From Planctomycetota bacterium (GTDB taxonomy: Bacteria; Planctomycetota; UBA1135; GCA-002686595), in the NCBI GenBank assembly GCA_011524785.1, contig WTJQ01000621.1, positions 1 through 13,567 on the forward strand: a stretch of DNA of 13,567 nt, read 5' to 3'. Under the pieces are notes generated by a model that saw only the letters and a list, made by a program, of their open reading frames with translations, ran no database searches and had not been told where the DNA came from. Made by a program: the position numbers and the translations under genes. This document shows, piece after piece, positions 7,369 through 13,567 of the stretch (positions within the stretch are counted from its first letter, which is position 1; the number at the start of each line of letters is the position of its first letter).

Positions 7369-8412
7369 ATGCCGCTGCAGCTCTTCGACGCCATGGCCCG
7401 CGAGGGGTTCGAGGAGGTCGTGGCACTCTCGGACGCGGCCTCCGGCGCGCGGGCCCTGATCGCGCTCCACGACACCCACGCCGGGCCTGCCTTCGGCGGC
7501 ATCCGGCGCTGGACCTACGAGGCCGAGAACGCGGCCCTCCACGACGCCCTGCGCCTCTCGCGCGCGATGAGCCGGAAGTGCGCCCTGCTCGAGCTGCCGG
7601 CAGGAGGAGGAAAGGTCGTCCTGCTCGAGGAGGAGGGGCTCGACCTGGAGGCGGCGTATCGCGCCATCGGCCGCGCGGTCCAGCGCCTCGCCGGGCGCTT
7701 CTACACGGGGCCGGACGTCAACACGGGCGCGCGGGAGCTCGCCTGGGTGCATGCGGAGACCACCTACGTGACGGATCCCGGTCCCGGGGGCCCTGGCGAG
7801 CTCTCGGCCTGCACGGCGGAGGGGGTCTTCCAGGGGATCGAGGCCGCGCTCGCCACCCTCGACGGGGAGGTCGATTGGCCGAGTCGAACCGTCGTCGTGC
7901 AAGGGCTGGGCGCGGTCGGCGCCCTGCTCGCGACGCGGCTGCAGGGCGTGGGCGCTCGCGTGGTCGCCAGCGAGGCGGATCCCGAGCGGGTCCACGAGCT
8001 CGCGCGCTCTCTCGATGTCGAGATGATCGAGAGTGGGGAGGACCTTGCCCATCCCTGCGACGTCTTCGCACCCTGCGCCCTGGGGGGGATCCTCCACGAC
8101 CTCTCGATCGAGCGGCTGCAGTGTCGTGTCGTGGCCGGTGCCGCGAACAACCCCCTCTCACGCTCCCACCACGGGGAGCTGCTGCACGAGCGCGGCATCC
8201 TCTTCGTCCCCGACTTCGCGCTCAACACGGGCGCGCTCGTGCGCGGAGCCATGTTCCACCTCGAGGGGCAGCGCGTGCCCGTGGCACAGGTCGGCGCGCG
8301 CGTGAGGACGTGCGTCGAGGCCATCCTCGAGGCTGCTCTCGCCGAGCAGCGCGCACCCTCGGTCGTCGGGGTGCAGCTCGCCGACGACCGGCTCGCCGCT
8401 GGCCGGGCCTGA
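7369..8412 (+). CDS. Leucine/phenylalanine/valine dehydrogenase family protein
   Basis: This 347-residue cytoplasmic enzyme probably deaminates a branched-chain or similar amino acid to its 2-oxo acid with NAD+, or the reverse. It aligns from residue 1 with the start of Bacillus leucine dehydrogenase (IALHDTHAGPAFGGIRRWTY against the family's [20 protein letters not shown]). The two active-site lysines are K70 (MSRK) and K82 (AGGGK), and the catalytic Asp is D116 (FYTGPD). The Rossmann domain has GLGAVG at 179-184 and an acidic E202 at the end of strand 2, which favours NAD over NADP. CDVFAPCALGG (230-240) and VAGAANNPL (255-263) are family hallmarks. Length is slightly under the usual ~360 because the C-terminal tail is short. 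Pocket positions differ from leucine dehydrogenase (F42 for Leu; NTGAL at 286-290 for NAGGV), so the substrate is uncertain. It stands alone between the PA14 pair and convergent ygfZ. Confidence 0.88.
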   Translation: MPLQLFDAMAREGFEEVVALSDAASGARALIALHDTHAGPAFGGIRRWTYEAENAALHDALRLSRAMSRKCALLELPAGGGKVVLLEEEGLDLEAAYRAIGRAVQRLAGRFYTGPDVNTGARELAWVHAETTYVTDPGPGGPGELSACTAEGVFQGIEAALATLDGEVDWPSRTVVVQGLGAVGALLATRLQGVGARVVASEADPERVHELARSLDVEMIESGEDLAHPCDVFAPCALGGILHDLSIERLQCRVVAGAANNPLSRSHHGELLHERGILFVPDFALNTGALVRGAMFHLEGQRVPVAQVGARVRTCVEAILEAALAEQRAPSVVGVQLADDRLAAGRA

Positions 8413-8459
8413 CGCCGCGAGGATCCGCGGGTCTGGGAAGGCTCCGCTCGCCCGCGGCG
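8413..8459. terminator. Hairpins between convergent genes, possible bidirectional terminator
   Basis: The 52-bp gap between the dehydrogenase and ygfZ stops holds two mutually exclusive 7-bp pairings that share one arm. CGCCGCG (8413-8419) can pair with CGCGGCG (8453-8459), or CCGCGGG (8425-8431) with CCCGCGG (8451-8457). A structure in such a gap would serve both strands. There is no T-tract on either side. Confidence 0.35.
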
Positions 8460-8464
8460 CCCGT

Positions 8465-9529
8465 TCAGGCCTCCGGAGCCGCCAGCAGCGTGGCGGTCGT
8501 CCCCTGCCCCTCGAGGTCGAAGGTCGTCCCCGGCTCCTGGTGGCGCTTCTTCACGTAGCCCAGGGCGAGGCCCGTGTCGTGCTCGAACGACCAGGCCCAG
8601 CTGGTGACGAGCCCGAGGTCGCGCACCTCACCCTCCACCGTGCGGAGCAGGCGGGTGCCCGGGGGGATCGGATCCTCCGAGGCGACGCGGAGCGCGAACA
8701 GCTGCTTGTTCAGGCCGCCGTAGGTGTCGATCTTCGCGACGACCTCCTGGCCGACGTAGCAGCCCTTGTCGAGGGCGAAGGCGGAGTCGAGGCGGGCCTC
8801 CTGCGGGTAGACGTCGTCCGAGGCGTCGACTCCCCAGCGCGGCCGGAGCCCCTCGGCGCGCAGGGAGTCCTCGGCGACCAGGCCCCCCGGCACGGCCCCT
8901 GCCGCGAGGAGCGACTTCCACAGGGCGGCCGTGGATCCGGGCTCCGTGTCGATTCTCCAGCCAGTGAGACCGGCCACCTCGGCGGGGCGGACGCGGACCG
9001 TGGAGCCTTCGCACGAGAGGCTCTGCGTGCCCCCGGAGCCGGCCTCGAAGTCCGGCAGGGCCTTGCCCAGGACCTCTGCGGCGAGGGGTCCGGTGAGCTC
9101 CAGGGGGGCGAACTGCTCCGTGACGTCGAGCAGCTCCACGTCCTCCCCGAAGAGGTAGAGGTCGAGGGCCACGCGGAGGGGCTCGGCCTGCCCCGGGGGC
9201 GTCTCGCAGCGAAAACCCTCCCCCGTGCGGAAGAGATCGAACCAGGCCTGCACCTTGCCCTTCGGCGAGAGCAGCAGGTTCGCGTTGCCCTCCCCCTCGG
9301 CGAGGGGGAGCACGTGGTTCGCGAGGATGCGGTGCAGGAAGGCCGGAGCGTCGCCGCCCCGAAGCTCGAGGCAGCCGCGCGTCGTGGCGTCCAGGAGCAG
9401 GGCTCCCTCGCGCCCCGCGCGGTACTCCGAGGGCACGTCGCCGTGCGTGAGAACGAGGCTTCCGGCGTGCGTCGGCGTGACACGCGCGCCGGCGTCGCGG
9501 TGCATCTGGAGGAGGGGGGAGGCGTGCAT
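8465..9529 (-). CDS. ygfZ: YgfZ/GcvT-domain folate-binding protein
   Basis: This 354-residue cytoplasmic protein belongs to the YgfZ branch of the GcvT (aminomethyltransferase) fold. YgfZ proteins bind tetrahydrofolate and support iron-sulphur enzymes such as the tRNA-modifying MiaB. The diagnostic motif DKGCYVGQE is present, with K255-G256-C257-Y258 and Q261-E262. Just before it are the usual EGLRPRWGVDASDDVYPQEA region and the following YGGLNKQL. The N-terminal part (MHASPLLQMHRDAGARVTPT, then LLLDATTRGCLELRGGDA) matches the start of GcvT-fold proteins. The ATG at 9529 is preferred because family homology begins there. In-frame ATGs at 9559 and 9583 would add 10 or 18 residues without homology, and a TAGGAT -10-like element (minus strand, 9563-9558) overlaps the 9559 start. 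It is divergent from the cytochrome oxidase operon, an arrangement that need not mean shared function. Confidence 0.87.
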   Translation of the reverse strand: MHASPLLQMHRDAGARVTPTHAGSLVLTHGDVPSEYRAGREGALLLDATTRGCLELRGGDAPAFLHRILANHVLPLAEGEGNANLLLSPKGKVQAWFDLFRTGEGFRCETPPGQAEPLRVALDLYLFGEDVELLDVTEQFAPLELTGPLAAEVLGKALPDFEAGSGGTQSLSCEGSTVRVRPAEVAGLTGWRIDTEPGSTAALWKSLLAAGAVPGGLVAEDSLRAEGLRPRWGVDASDDVYPQEARLDSAFALDKGCYVGQEVVAKIDTYGGLNKQLFALRVASEDPIPPGTRLLRTVEGEVRDLGLVTSWAWSFEHDTGLALGYVKKRHQEPGTTFDLEGQGTTATLLAAPEA

Positions 9530-9631
9530 CGGACGGTCCCCATCGAGGGGCGCCGACATCCTAGTCCGAGGGGCCTGGAACACCGCGCGGCGGATTGTCG
9601 CACAGCCGAATCCGGGTTGCTCCTGCTGCGC

Positions 9632-9659
9632 TTGACACCCCTCCGAGAAGCTTTAGATC
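9632..9659 (+). promoter_or_regulatory. Candidate promoter of the cytochrome oxidase operon
   Basis: A perfect TTGACA (9632-9637) is followed after 16 bp by TAGATC (9654-9659), a weak -10 match. It lies in the 208-bp divergent gap between ygfZ and the cytochrome c gene, in one of the few less GC-rich spots of the window (AGAAGCTTTAGATCC). Transcription from it would give a leader of about 70 nt before the ATG at 9738. No Shine-Dalgarno is visible ahead of that ATG. Confidence 0.35.
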
Positions 9660-9737
9660 CTGCATGTTCCTCGGGTTCCATCGAAGGCCCGACAAGAGGT
9701 CCTCGGCCCGCTCCAGGGCCCCTCAACCACGACATCC

Positions 9738-11429
9738 ATGGCTATCCAGCGCAACCAACGGATCGTTCCCGGCCGTGCCACCCTGGCCGCCGCAGGCGCC
9801 CTGGCGGTGGTCGTCGCCTCCTGCGACTACGACCCCGGCCACGCCAACCTCCCCTGGCGACTCTCGCTGAAGAACAAGCTCGTCCTCGAGGACGCCGGCC
9901 TGGGCTCCTCGGAGGCCCAGGTCACGGGCGCCCTGACGACCCTGTTCGGGACCGCGGAGAACCCGCGGCACCTCATCACCACGAACATGTACGACGCCGA
10001 GGAGGACCCCAACCTCGCCGGCGACATCGAGCTCACCGACGAGCAGCTCGATGCGATCATCGAGGACAACCGACTCCGTCGCTTCCAGGGGCAGCTCGAG
10101 CTGATCGCTGCCGGACGCTTCGCGGAGGTCCCCGAGCCGCTCTACGCGGAGGACCTCTGGGCCCAGTGGCAGCGGGACTTCGCCCCCCTGCACACCGGGA
10201 CACCGGGCAGCGAGGAGGGGGAGCCGGCCGTCACGGTCGGCGCCGACGAGCCCTTCCCGGTGGACGACATCTGGGTCCCCGGGCTCGGTGACGAGGCCAC
10301 CTGGGGCGAGGCCGCCGCAGCGCTCTTCGAGAACTGGTACCCGACCCTGCGGGAGTCCGCCGAGATGTACCGCGCCCAGTGCCTGCACTGCCACGGCAAC
10401 GAGGGCGGGGGCGACGGTCCGACGGCCGAGTTCCTCGAGCCGCGGCCGCGGGACTATCGGCTCGGAAAATTCAAGTGGGTCGCTGTCGACAACGGCAAGC
10501 GCCCGCGCCGGGACGACCTCGTCAACATCCTGAAGAACGGCGCCTACTTCACGGCCATGCCGTCCTTCGACCGCTTCAGCGAGGGCCAGCTCCACGGCCT
10601 GGCCGACTACGTGCGGCTGCTCGCGATGCGGGGCGAGACCGAGACCCTGCTGGCCCTCGAGATGACGGGCTCCGACACGGGCGACCTGCCCCTCGACACC
10701 GTCCAGTCCTCCTACGAGGACGTCTGGGAGGGCTGGCGCGACGCCGAGGAGAACTACGTGGCCGCCGAGGTCGAGGTCCCGCGCTGGGACCTGATGGAGG
10801 CCGACGAGATGGTGCGCCGCACCGAGCACGGCCGCGAGCTCTTCATGGGCACCACGGCGAACTGCTTCTCCTGCCACGGGGCCGACGGCCGCGGGGCGGA
10901 GGGGGCGACCCTCCCCATCTCTCTGGCCGAGGTCGTCGAGCCCGACAGCCTCGACGCCGACTACGAGCGTCGCGGTGGCTACCGCTGGGTCGAGCGCCTC
11001 GACGCCGAGGGCGAGGTCGTCCTCGACCGGGCCGACCAGCCGGTGATGGACCTCTACCGCATCAAGCCGGACGACTGGGGCAACCCGTCCATGCCGCGCA
11101 ACTTCACCCGGACGATCTTCCGGGGTGGCGGGCGTCCGATCGACATCTTCCGCCGCGTCAAGTACGGCATCGGCGGCACGATCATGCCCGCCTCCGAGGC
11201 CTCCCTCACGGACGACGACCTCTGGGACATCGTCCTCTACGTGAAGCACCTGGCCAACGCCAACGACCTGGCTCGTGAGTACGAGCGCAAGCTCGCCGCG
11301 GCCGCGCGCCTGCACGAGGCCGAGCACGGGCACGGCCACGACGATGATCACGGCGACGGCCATGGCGACGACGACCATGACGGTGCCGATCATCACGACG
11401 GCGAGGACCACGACGAGGCCGGCCACTGA
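9738..11429 (+). CDS. Di-haem cytochrome c lipoprotein with His/Asp-rich C-terminus
   Basis: This 563-residue envelope protein is probably an electron carrier feeding the oxidase encoded downstream. The N-terminus has a lipoprotein signal ending VVASC with C29 as lipidation site. Residues 30-200 have no recognised domain. Two haem c motifs are present: C215-L-H-C218-H219 and C376-F-S-C379-H380. Likely sixth ligands are M274 (TAMPSF) and M483 (TIMPAS). The two haem domains look like an internal duplication: each has CxxCH, then PRDY or PRNF, then an (I/V)xxG segment and a Met-Pro. After a charged helix (about 510-527) the last 38 residues hold 11 His with many Asp (HGHGHDDDH and similar), resembling metal-binding tails. 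The gene is first in an apparent operon, 29 bp before coxB. Electron donation to CuA is inferred from position; it is not a recognised named subunit. The start gives the lipobox directly. Confidence 0.85.
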   Translation: MAIQRNQRIVPGRATLAAAGALAVVVASCDYDPGHANLPWRLSLKNKLVLEDAGLGSSEAQVTGALTTLFGTAENPRHLITTNMYDAEEDPNLAGDIELTDEQLDAIIEDNRLRRFQGQLELIAAGRFAEVPEPLYAEDLWAQWQRDFAPLHTGTPGSEEGEPAVTVGADEPFPVDDIWVPGLGDEATWGEAAAALFENWYPTLRESAEMYRAQCLHCHGNEGGGDGPTAEFLEPRPRDYRLGKFKWVAVDNGKRPRRDDLVNILKNGAYFTAMPSFDRFSEGQLHGLADYVRLLAMRGETETLLALEMTGSDTGDLPLDTVQSSYEDVWEGWRDAEENYVAAEVEVPRWDLMEADEMVRRTEHGRELFMGTTANCFSCHGADGRGAEGATLPISLAEVVEPDSLDADYERRGGYRWVERLDAEGEVVLDRADQPVMDLYRIKPDDWGNPSMPRNFTRTIFRGGGRPIDIFRRVKYGIGGTIMPASEASLTDDDLWDIVLYVKHLANANDLAREYERKLAAAARLHEAEHGHGHDDDHGDGHGDDDHDGADHHDGEDHDEAGH

Positions 11430-11445
11430 GCCCCCTGGAACCAGC

Positions 11446-11450
11446 GAGGA
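11446..11450 (+). promoter_or_regulatory. Shine-Dalgarno site of coxB
   Basis: GAGGA ends eight bases before the first of two tandem ATG codons (11459 and 11462). It is one of the few clear ribosome-binding sites in this window and supports 11459 as start. Spacing to 11462 (11 nt) is less usual. Confidence 0.4.
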
Positions 11451-11458
11451 ACACCACG

Positions 11459-12310
11459 ATGATGCGCCTTCTGACCACGATCCTGCTCCTGGCCCTCCTG
11501 GTCTTCGGACTGTGGAGCTGGGTCGACTACGACTACTGGCTGCTCGGCCCCTCGCCGGCCCACTACACCTGGTGGTGGCCCGAGGAGTTCTCGACCATCG
11601 GTCAGGAGATCGACAGCCTCTTCTATCTCATCGCCGTCATGGTCGCCGTGATGTTCGTCATCACGATGGGCGGCCTCGTGCTCTTCACCTGGAAGTACTC
11701 GGCGAAGCGGCAGGACAAGGCGGTCTTCTCCCACGGCTCTCACAAGCTGGAGCTGCTCTGGACGGCCGTCCCTGCAGGACTGCTGCTCATCATCGCGTTC
11801 AGCCAGATGAGCACCTTCGCGGAGATCCAGTTCGCGAGCGCGACCCAGGACGAGGAGGGCAACGACCTGCCGGTGCACTGCGAGATCTGGGCCTCCCAGT
11901 TCGACTGGCGCTTCCGCTACCCCGGCAAGGACGGTCGCTTCGGCACCAACGACGACTTCGAGAGCCCCTACGAGCTGGTCCTGCCGCTCAACGAGGACAT
12001 GGAGGGTGACGAGAAGAAGCTCGTCTTCCTGCTCCGCTCCCGGGACGTCCTGCACTCCTTCTTCGTGCCGCACCTGCGCTTCAAGCGTGACGCGGTCCCG
12101 GGGATGACCCAGCGCATCTGGCTCGGCATCGACGACGAGCAGATGCAGGAGGTCCTCTCGACTCGCGAGGAGAAGAGCTTCGACATCATCTGCGCCGAGC
12201 TGTGCGGGTGGGGTCACTACAAGATGAGCGGCCGCGTGCGCGTGCTGCCGCGTGACCAGTACGACGCGTGGGTGGACGAGATGACCGCCCAGCAGTTCGG
12301 CAACTCCTGA
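11459..12310 (+). CDS. coxB: Cytochrome c oxidase subunit II
   Basis: This 283-residue membrane protein carries the CuA centre that accepts electrons from cytochrome c and passes them to subunit I. Hydrophobic segments lie at about 4-20 (signal or extra helix), 52-77 and 97-118, followed by a periplasmic cupredoxin domain. All CuA ligands are present: H199 (VLHSFFVPH), C245, E247 and C249 in CAELCGWGHYKM, H253 and M256. At the usual QWYW electron-entry patch this protein has Q147-F-D-W150, so the first Trp is Phe. An extra loop (GKDGRFGTNDDFESPYE, 156-172) is inserted soon after this patch. The protein ends about 27 residues after M256, so no cytochrome c is fused as in caa3 enzymes. It follows the di-haem cytochrome by 29 bp and precedes coxA by 34 bp, indicating one operon. 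Confidence 0.95.
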   Translation: MMRLLTTILLLALLVFGLWSWVDYDYWLLGPSPAHYTWWWPEEFSTIGQEIDSLFYLIAVMVAVMFVITMGGLVLFTWKYSAKRQDKAVFSHGSHKLELLWTAVPAGLLLIIAFSQMSTFAEIQFASATQDEEGNDLPVHCEIWASQFDWRFRYPGKDGRFGTNDDFESPYELVLPLNEDMEGDEKKLVFLLRSRDVLHSFFVPHLRFKRDAVPGMTQRIWLGIDDEQMQEVLSTREEKSFDIICAELCGWGHYKMSGRVRVLPRDQYDAWVDEMTAQQFGNS

Positions 12311-12344
12311 GGACCGCACCGGCCACTCCACCACGCACACCACC

Positions 12345-13567
12345 ATGGTCGACATCCACGCACCCCACGGCTCGGAAGCACGCCCCGGAATGGGCGAGCC
12401 CGGGACCACCCGTGAGCACCACGATCACCACGAGCTCGGGTTCATCCGGAAGTACGTCTTCTCGGTGGACCACAAGGTCATCGGCATCCAGTTCATGGTG
12501 ACCGGGCTCATCTTCTTCGCCCTCGGCGGCCTGTTCGCCATGGCGATCCGGTACCAGCTCGCCTGGCCCTGGGAGAAGATGCCCGTGATCGGCTCGGTGC
12601 TCTTCCCGAACACCGGCCAGGCCATCACGCCGGAGTTCTACACCATGCTCTTCACGATGCATGGGACGATCATGATCTTCTTCGTGATCATCCCGCTGCT
12701 GACGGGAGCGTTCGGCAACTACCTGATCCCGCTGATGATCGGGGCGCCAGACATGGCCTTCCCGAAGCTCAACATGTTCGGGTACTGGACCATGATCCCC
12801 GCGATCTTCTGCGTGTTCATGGCCTTCATCCAGCCGGGTGGTGGACCGGCCGCGGGCTGGACCGCGTACCCGCCCCTGTCGACCGTGACGAGCGCGGCCC
12901 CTGGCTCGCTCTCGGCGCAGACCTGGTGGCTCATGGCCCTCACCTGGGTCGGCGTCAGCTCGATGATGGGCGCCGTCAACTACGTGACCACCATCGTCAA
13001 GATGCGGGCGCCGGGCATGACCATGTTCCGGATGCCGCTGACCATCTGGGCGCTCTTCATCGCGGCCCTGCTCCAGCTCTTCGCCCTGCCCGTGCTCACC
13101 GCGGCCAGCGCGATGCAGATCTGCGACCGCCTCCTCGGCACCGGCTTCTTCACCCCGACCAACCTGGTGGTGAACCAGTTCAACCCGGAGACGGCGGGCG
13201 CCGCCGCCGGCGGCCAGCCCCTGCTCTGGCAGCACCTGTTCTGGTTCTACAGCCACCCGGCGGTCTACATCATGGTCGTGCCGGCCATGGGCCTCGCGTC
13301 GGACATCCTCTCCGTCCACGCTCGCAAGCCCGTCTTCGGCTACAAGCCGATGGTCTACTCCATGGCCTCGATCGCCGGCCTGGGCTTCATCGTGTGGGGC
13401 CACCACATGTTCGCCTCGGGCATGAACCCCGCCCTCGGCATGACCTTCATGGTCGCGACGATCATGATCGCGCTCCCGAGCGCCATCAAGGTGTTCAACT
13501 GGCTGGGCACCCTCTGGGGCTCGCGCATCCACCTGACCTCGCCGATGCTCTTCGCCCTCGGCTTCGT
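12345..13567 (+). CDS. coxA: Cytochrome c oxidase subunit I, A2 type (3' end outside window)
   Basis: This is the catalytic proton-pumping subunit of a haem-copper oxidase; 407 residues are visible before the right edge, where the frame is still open. Conserved features are the haem a ligand H106 (TMHGTIM), D136 of the D-channel entry (IGAPDMAFP), CuB ligand H304 with its cross-link partner Y308 (YSHPAVY), the CuB pair H353-H354 (WGHHMF) and K382 of the K-channel (PSAIKVFNW). Helix VI has Y302-S303 and A306 instead of the Gly and Glu of A1 enzymes (GHPEVY). This is the A2 signature described for Rhodothermus-type oxidases. The hydrophilic N-terminus has six His within the first 29 residues (REHHDHH). 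The start at ATG 12345 lies 34 bp after coxB with no clear Shine-Dalgarno; an in-frame ATG at 12390 is an alternative. The second haem a ligand and helices after about X should follow beyond the window. Confidence 0.96.
   Translation, partial: MVDIHAPHGSEARPGMGEPGTTREHHDHHELGFIRKYVFSVDHKVIGIQFMVTGLIFFALGGLFAMAIRYQLAWPWEKMPVIGSVLFPNTGQAITPEFYTMLFTMHGTIMIFFVIIPLLTGAFGNYLIPLMIGAPDMAFPKLNMFGYWTMIPAIFCVFMAFIQPGGGPAAGWTAYPPLSTVTSAAPGSLSAQTWWLMALTWVGVSSMMGAVNYVTTIVKMRAPGMTMFRMPLTIWALFIAALLQLFALPVLTAASAMQICDRLLGTGFFTPTNLVVNQFNPETAGAAAGGQPLLWQHLFWFYSHPAVYIMVVPAMGLASDILSVHARKPVFGYKPMVYSMASIAGLGFIVWGHHMFASGMNPALGMTFMVATIMIALPSAIKVFNWLGTLWGSRIHLTSPMLFALGF

Noticed and set aside
8540..10291. 583-codon plus-strand frame across ygfZ and the start of the cytochrome gene
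   Set aside because: It is antisense to ygfZ and out of frame with the cytochrome. The product has no coherent domain, and the diagnostic KGCYVGQE lies on the other strand.
9723..11426. Minus-strand frame whose first 40 codons look like a transmembrane helix (Val/Ala/Met/Ile-rich)
   Set aside because: The hydrophobic stretch is the reverse complement of the His/Asp codons (CAC, CAT, GAC, GAT) of the cytochrome tail, which read as Val, Met, Ile and Ala on the other strand.
12186..13532. 448-codon minus-strand His/Asp/Glu-rich frame
   Set aside because: It is antisense to coxA, whose haem and CuB ligands are all in place on the plus strand.

Overview
The window is very GC-rich bacterial DNA with strong third-position G/C bias, so most long reading frames opposite or beside real genes are artefacts. 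Two secreted proteins built around many Cys-containing calcium-loop motifs (DCNGNGIPD type), PA14 and LamG modules, together with the style of the cytochrome oxidase subunits, point to a Planctomycetota-like organism. This placement is inferred from protein style; no rRNA or marker gene is present.

Layout. At the left edge a minus-strand gene for an exported protein begins at 98 and leaves the window. Next, also on the minus strand, is a HEAT-repeat lipoprotein (278-1258). A 365-bp divergent gap (1259-1623) holds three phased 11-bp repeats and a possible promoter. Then come two adjacent, stop/start-overlapping paralogues (1624-4464 and 4464-7283). They encode secreted proteins of 946 and 939 residues with the same order: signal peptide, Ca motifs, an unnamed beta-rich module, Ca motifs, PA14, Ca motifs, PA14, Ca motifs, LamG. 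A leucine-dehydrogenase-family enzyme (7369-8412) faces a convergent ygfZ-like gene (8465-9529, minus) across a GC hairpin.

Divergent from ygfZ is the start of an aa3-type oxidase operon: a di-haem cytochrome c lipoprotein with a His/Asp-rich tail (9738-11429), coxB (11459-12310) and coxA (12345 to the right edge, incomplete). CoxA carries the YSHPAVY signature of A2-type haem-copper oxidases, which lack the helix-VI glutamate of A1 enzymes. CoxB ends after its CuA domain without a fused cytochrome c, so the upstream di-haem lipoprotein is the natural candidate electron donor.

The items most worth a second look are the translationally coupled twin PA14/LamG proteins, whose role is unknown, and the metal-binding-like tail on the oxidase-linked cytochrome. 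No tRNA, rRNA, CRISPR array, transposase or integrase was recognised. I saw no defence or mobile system.
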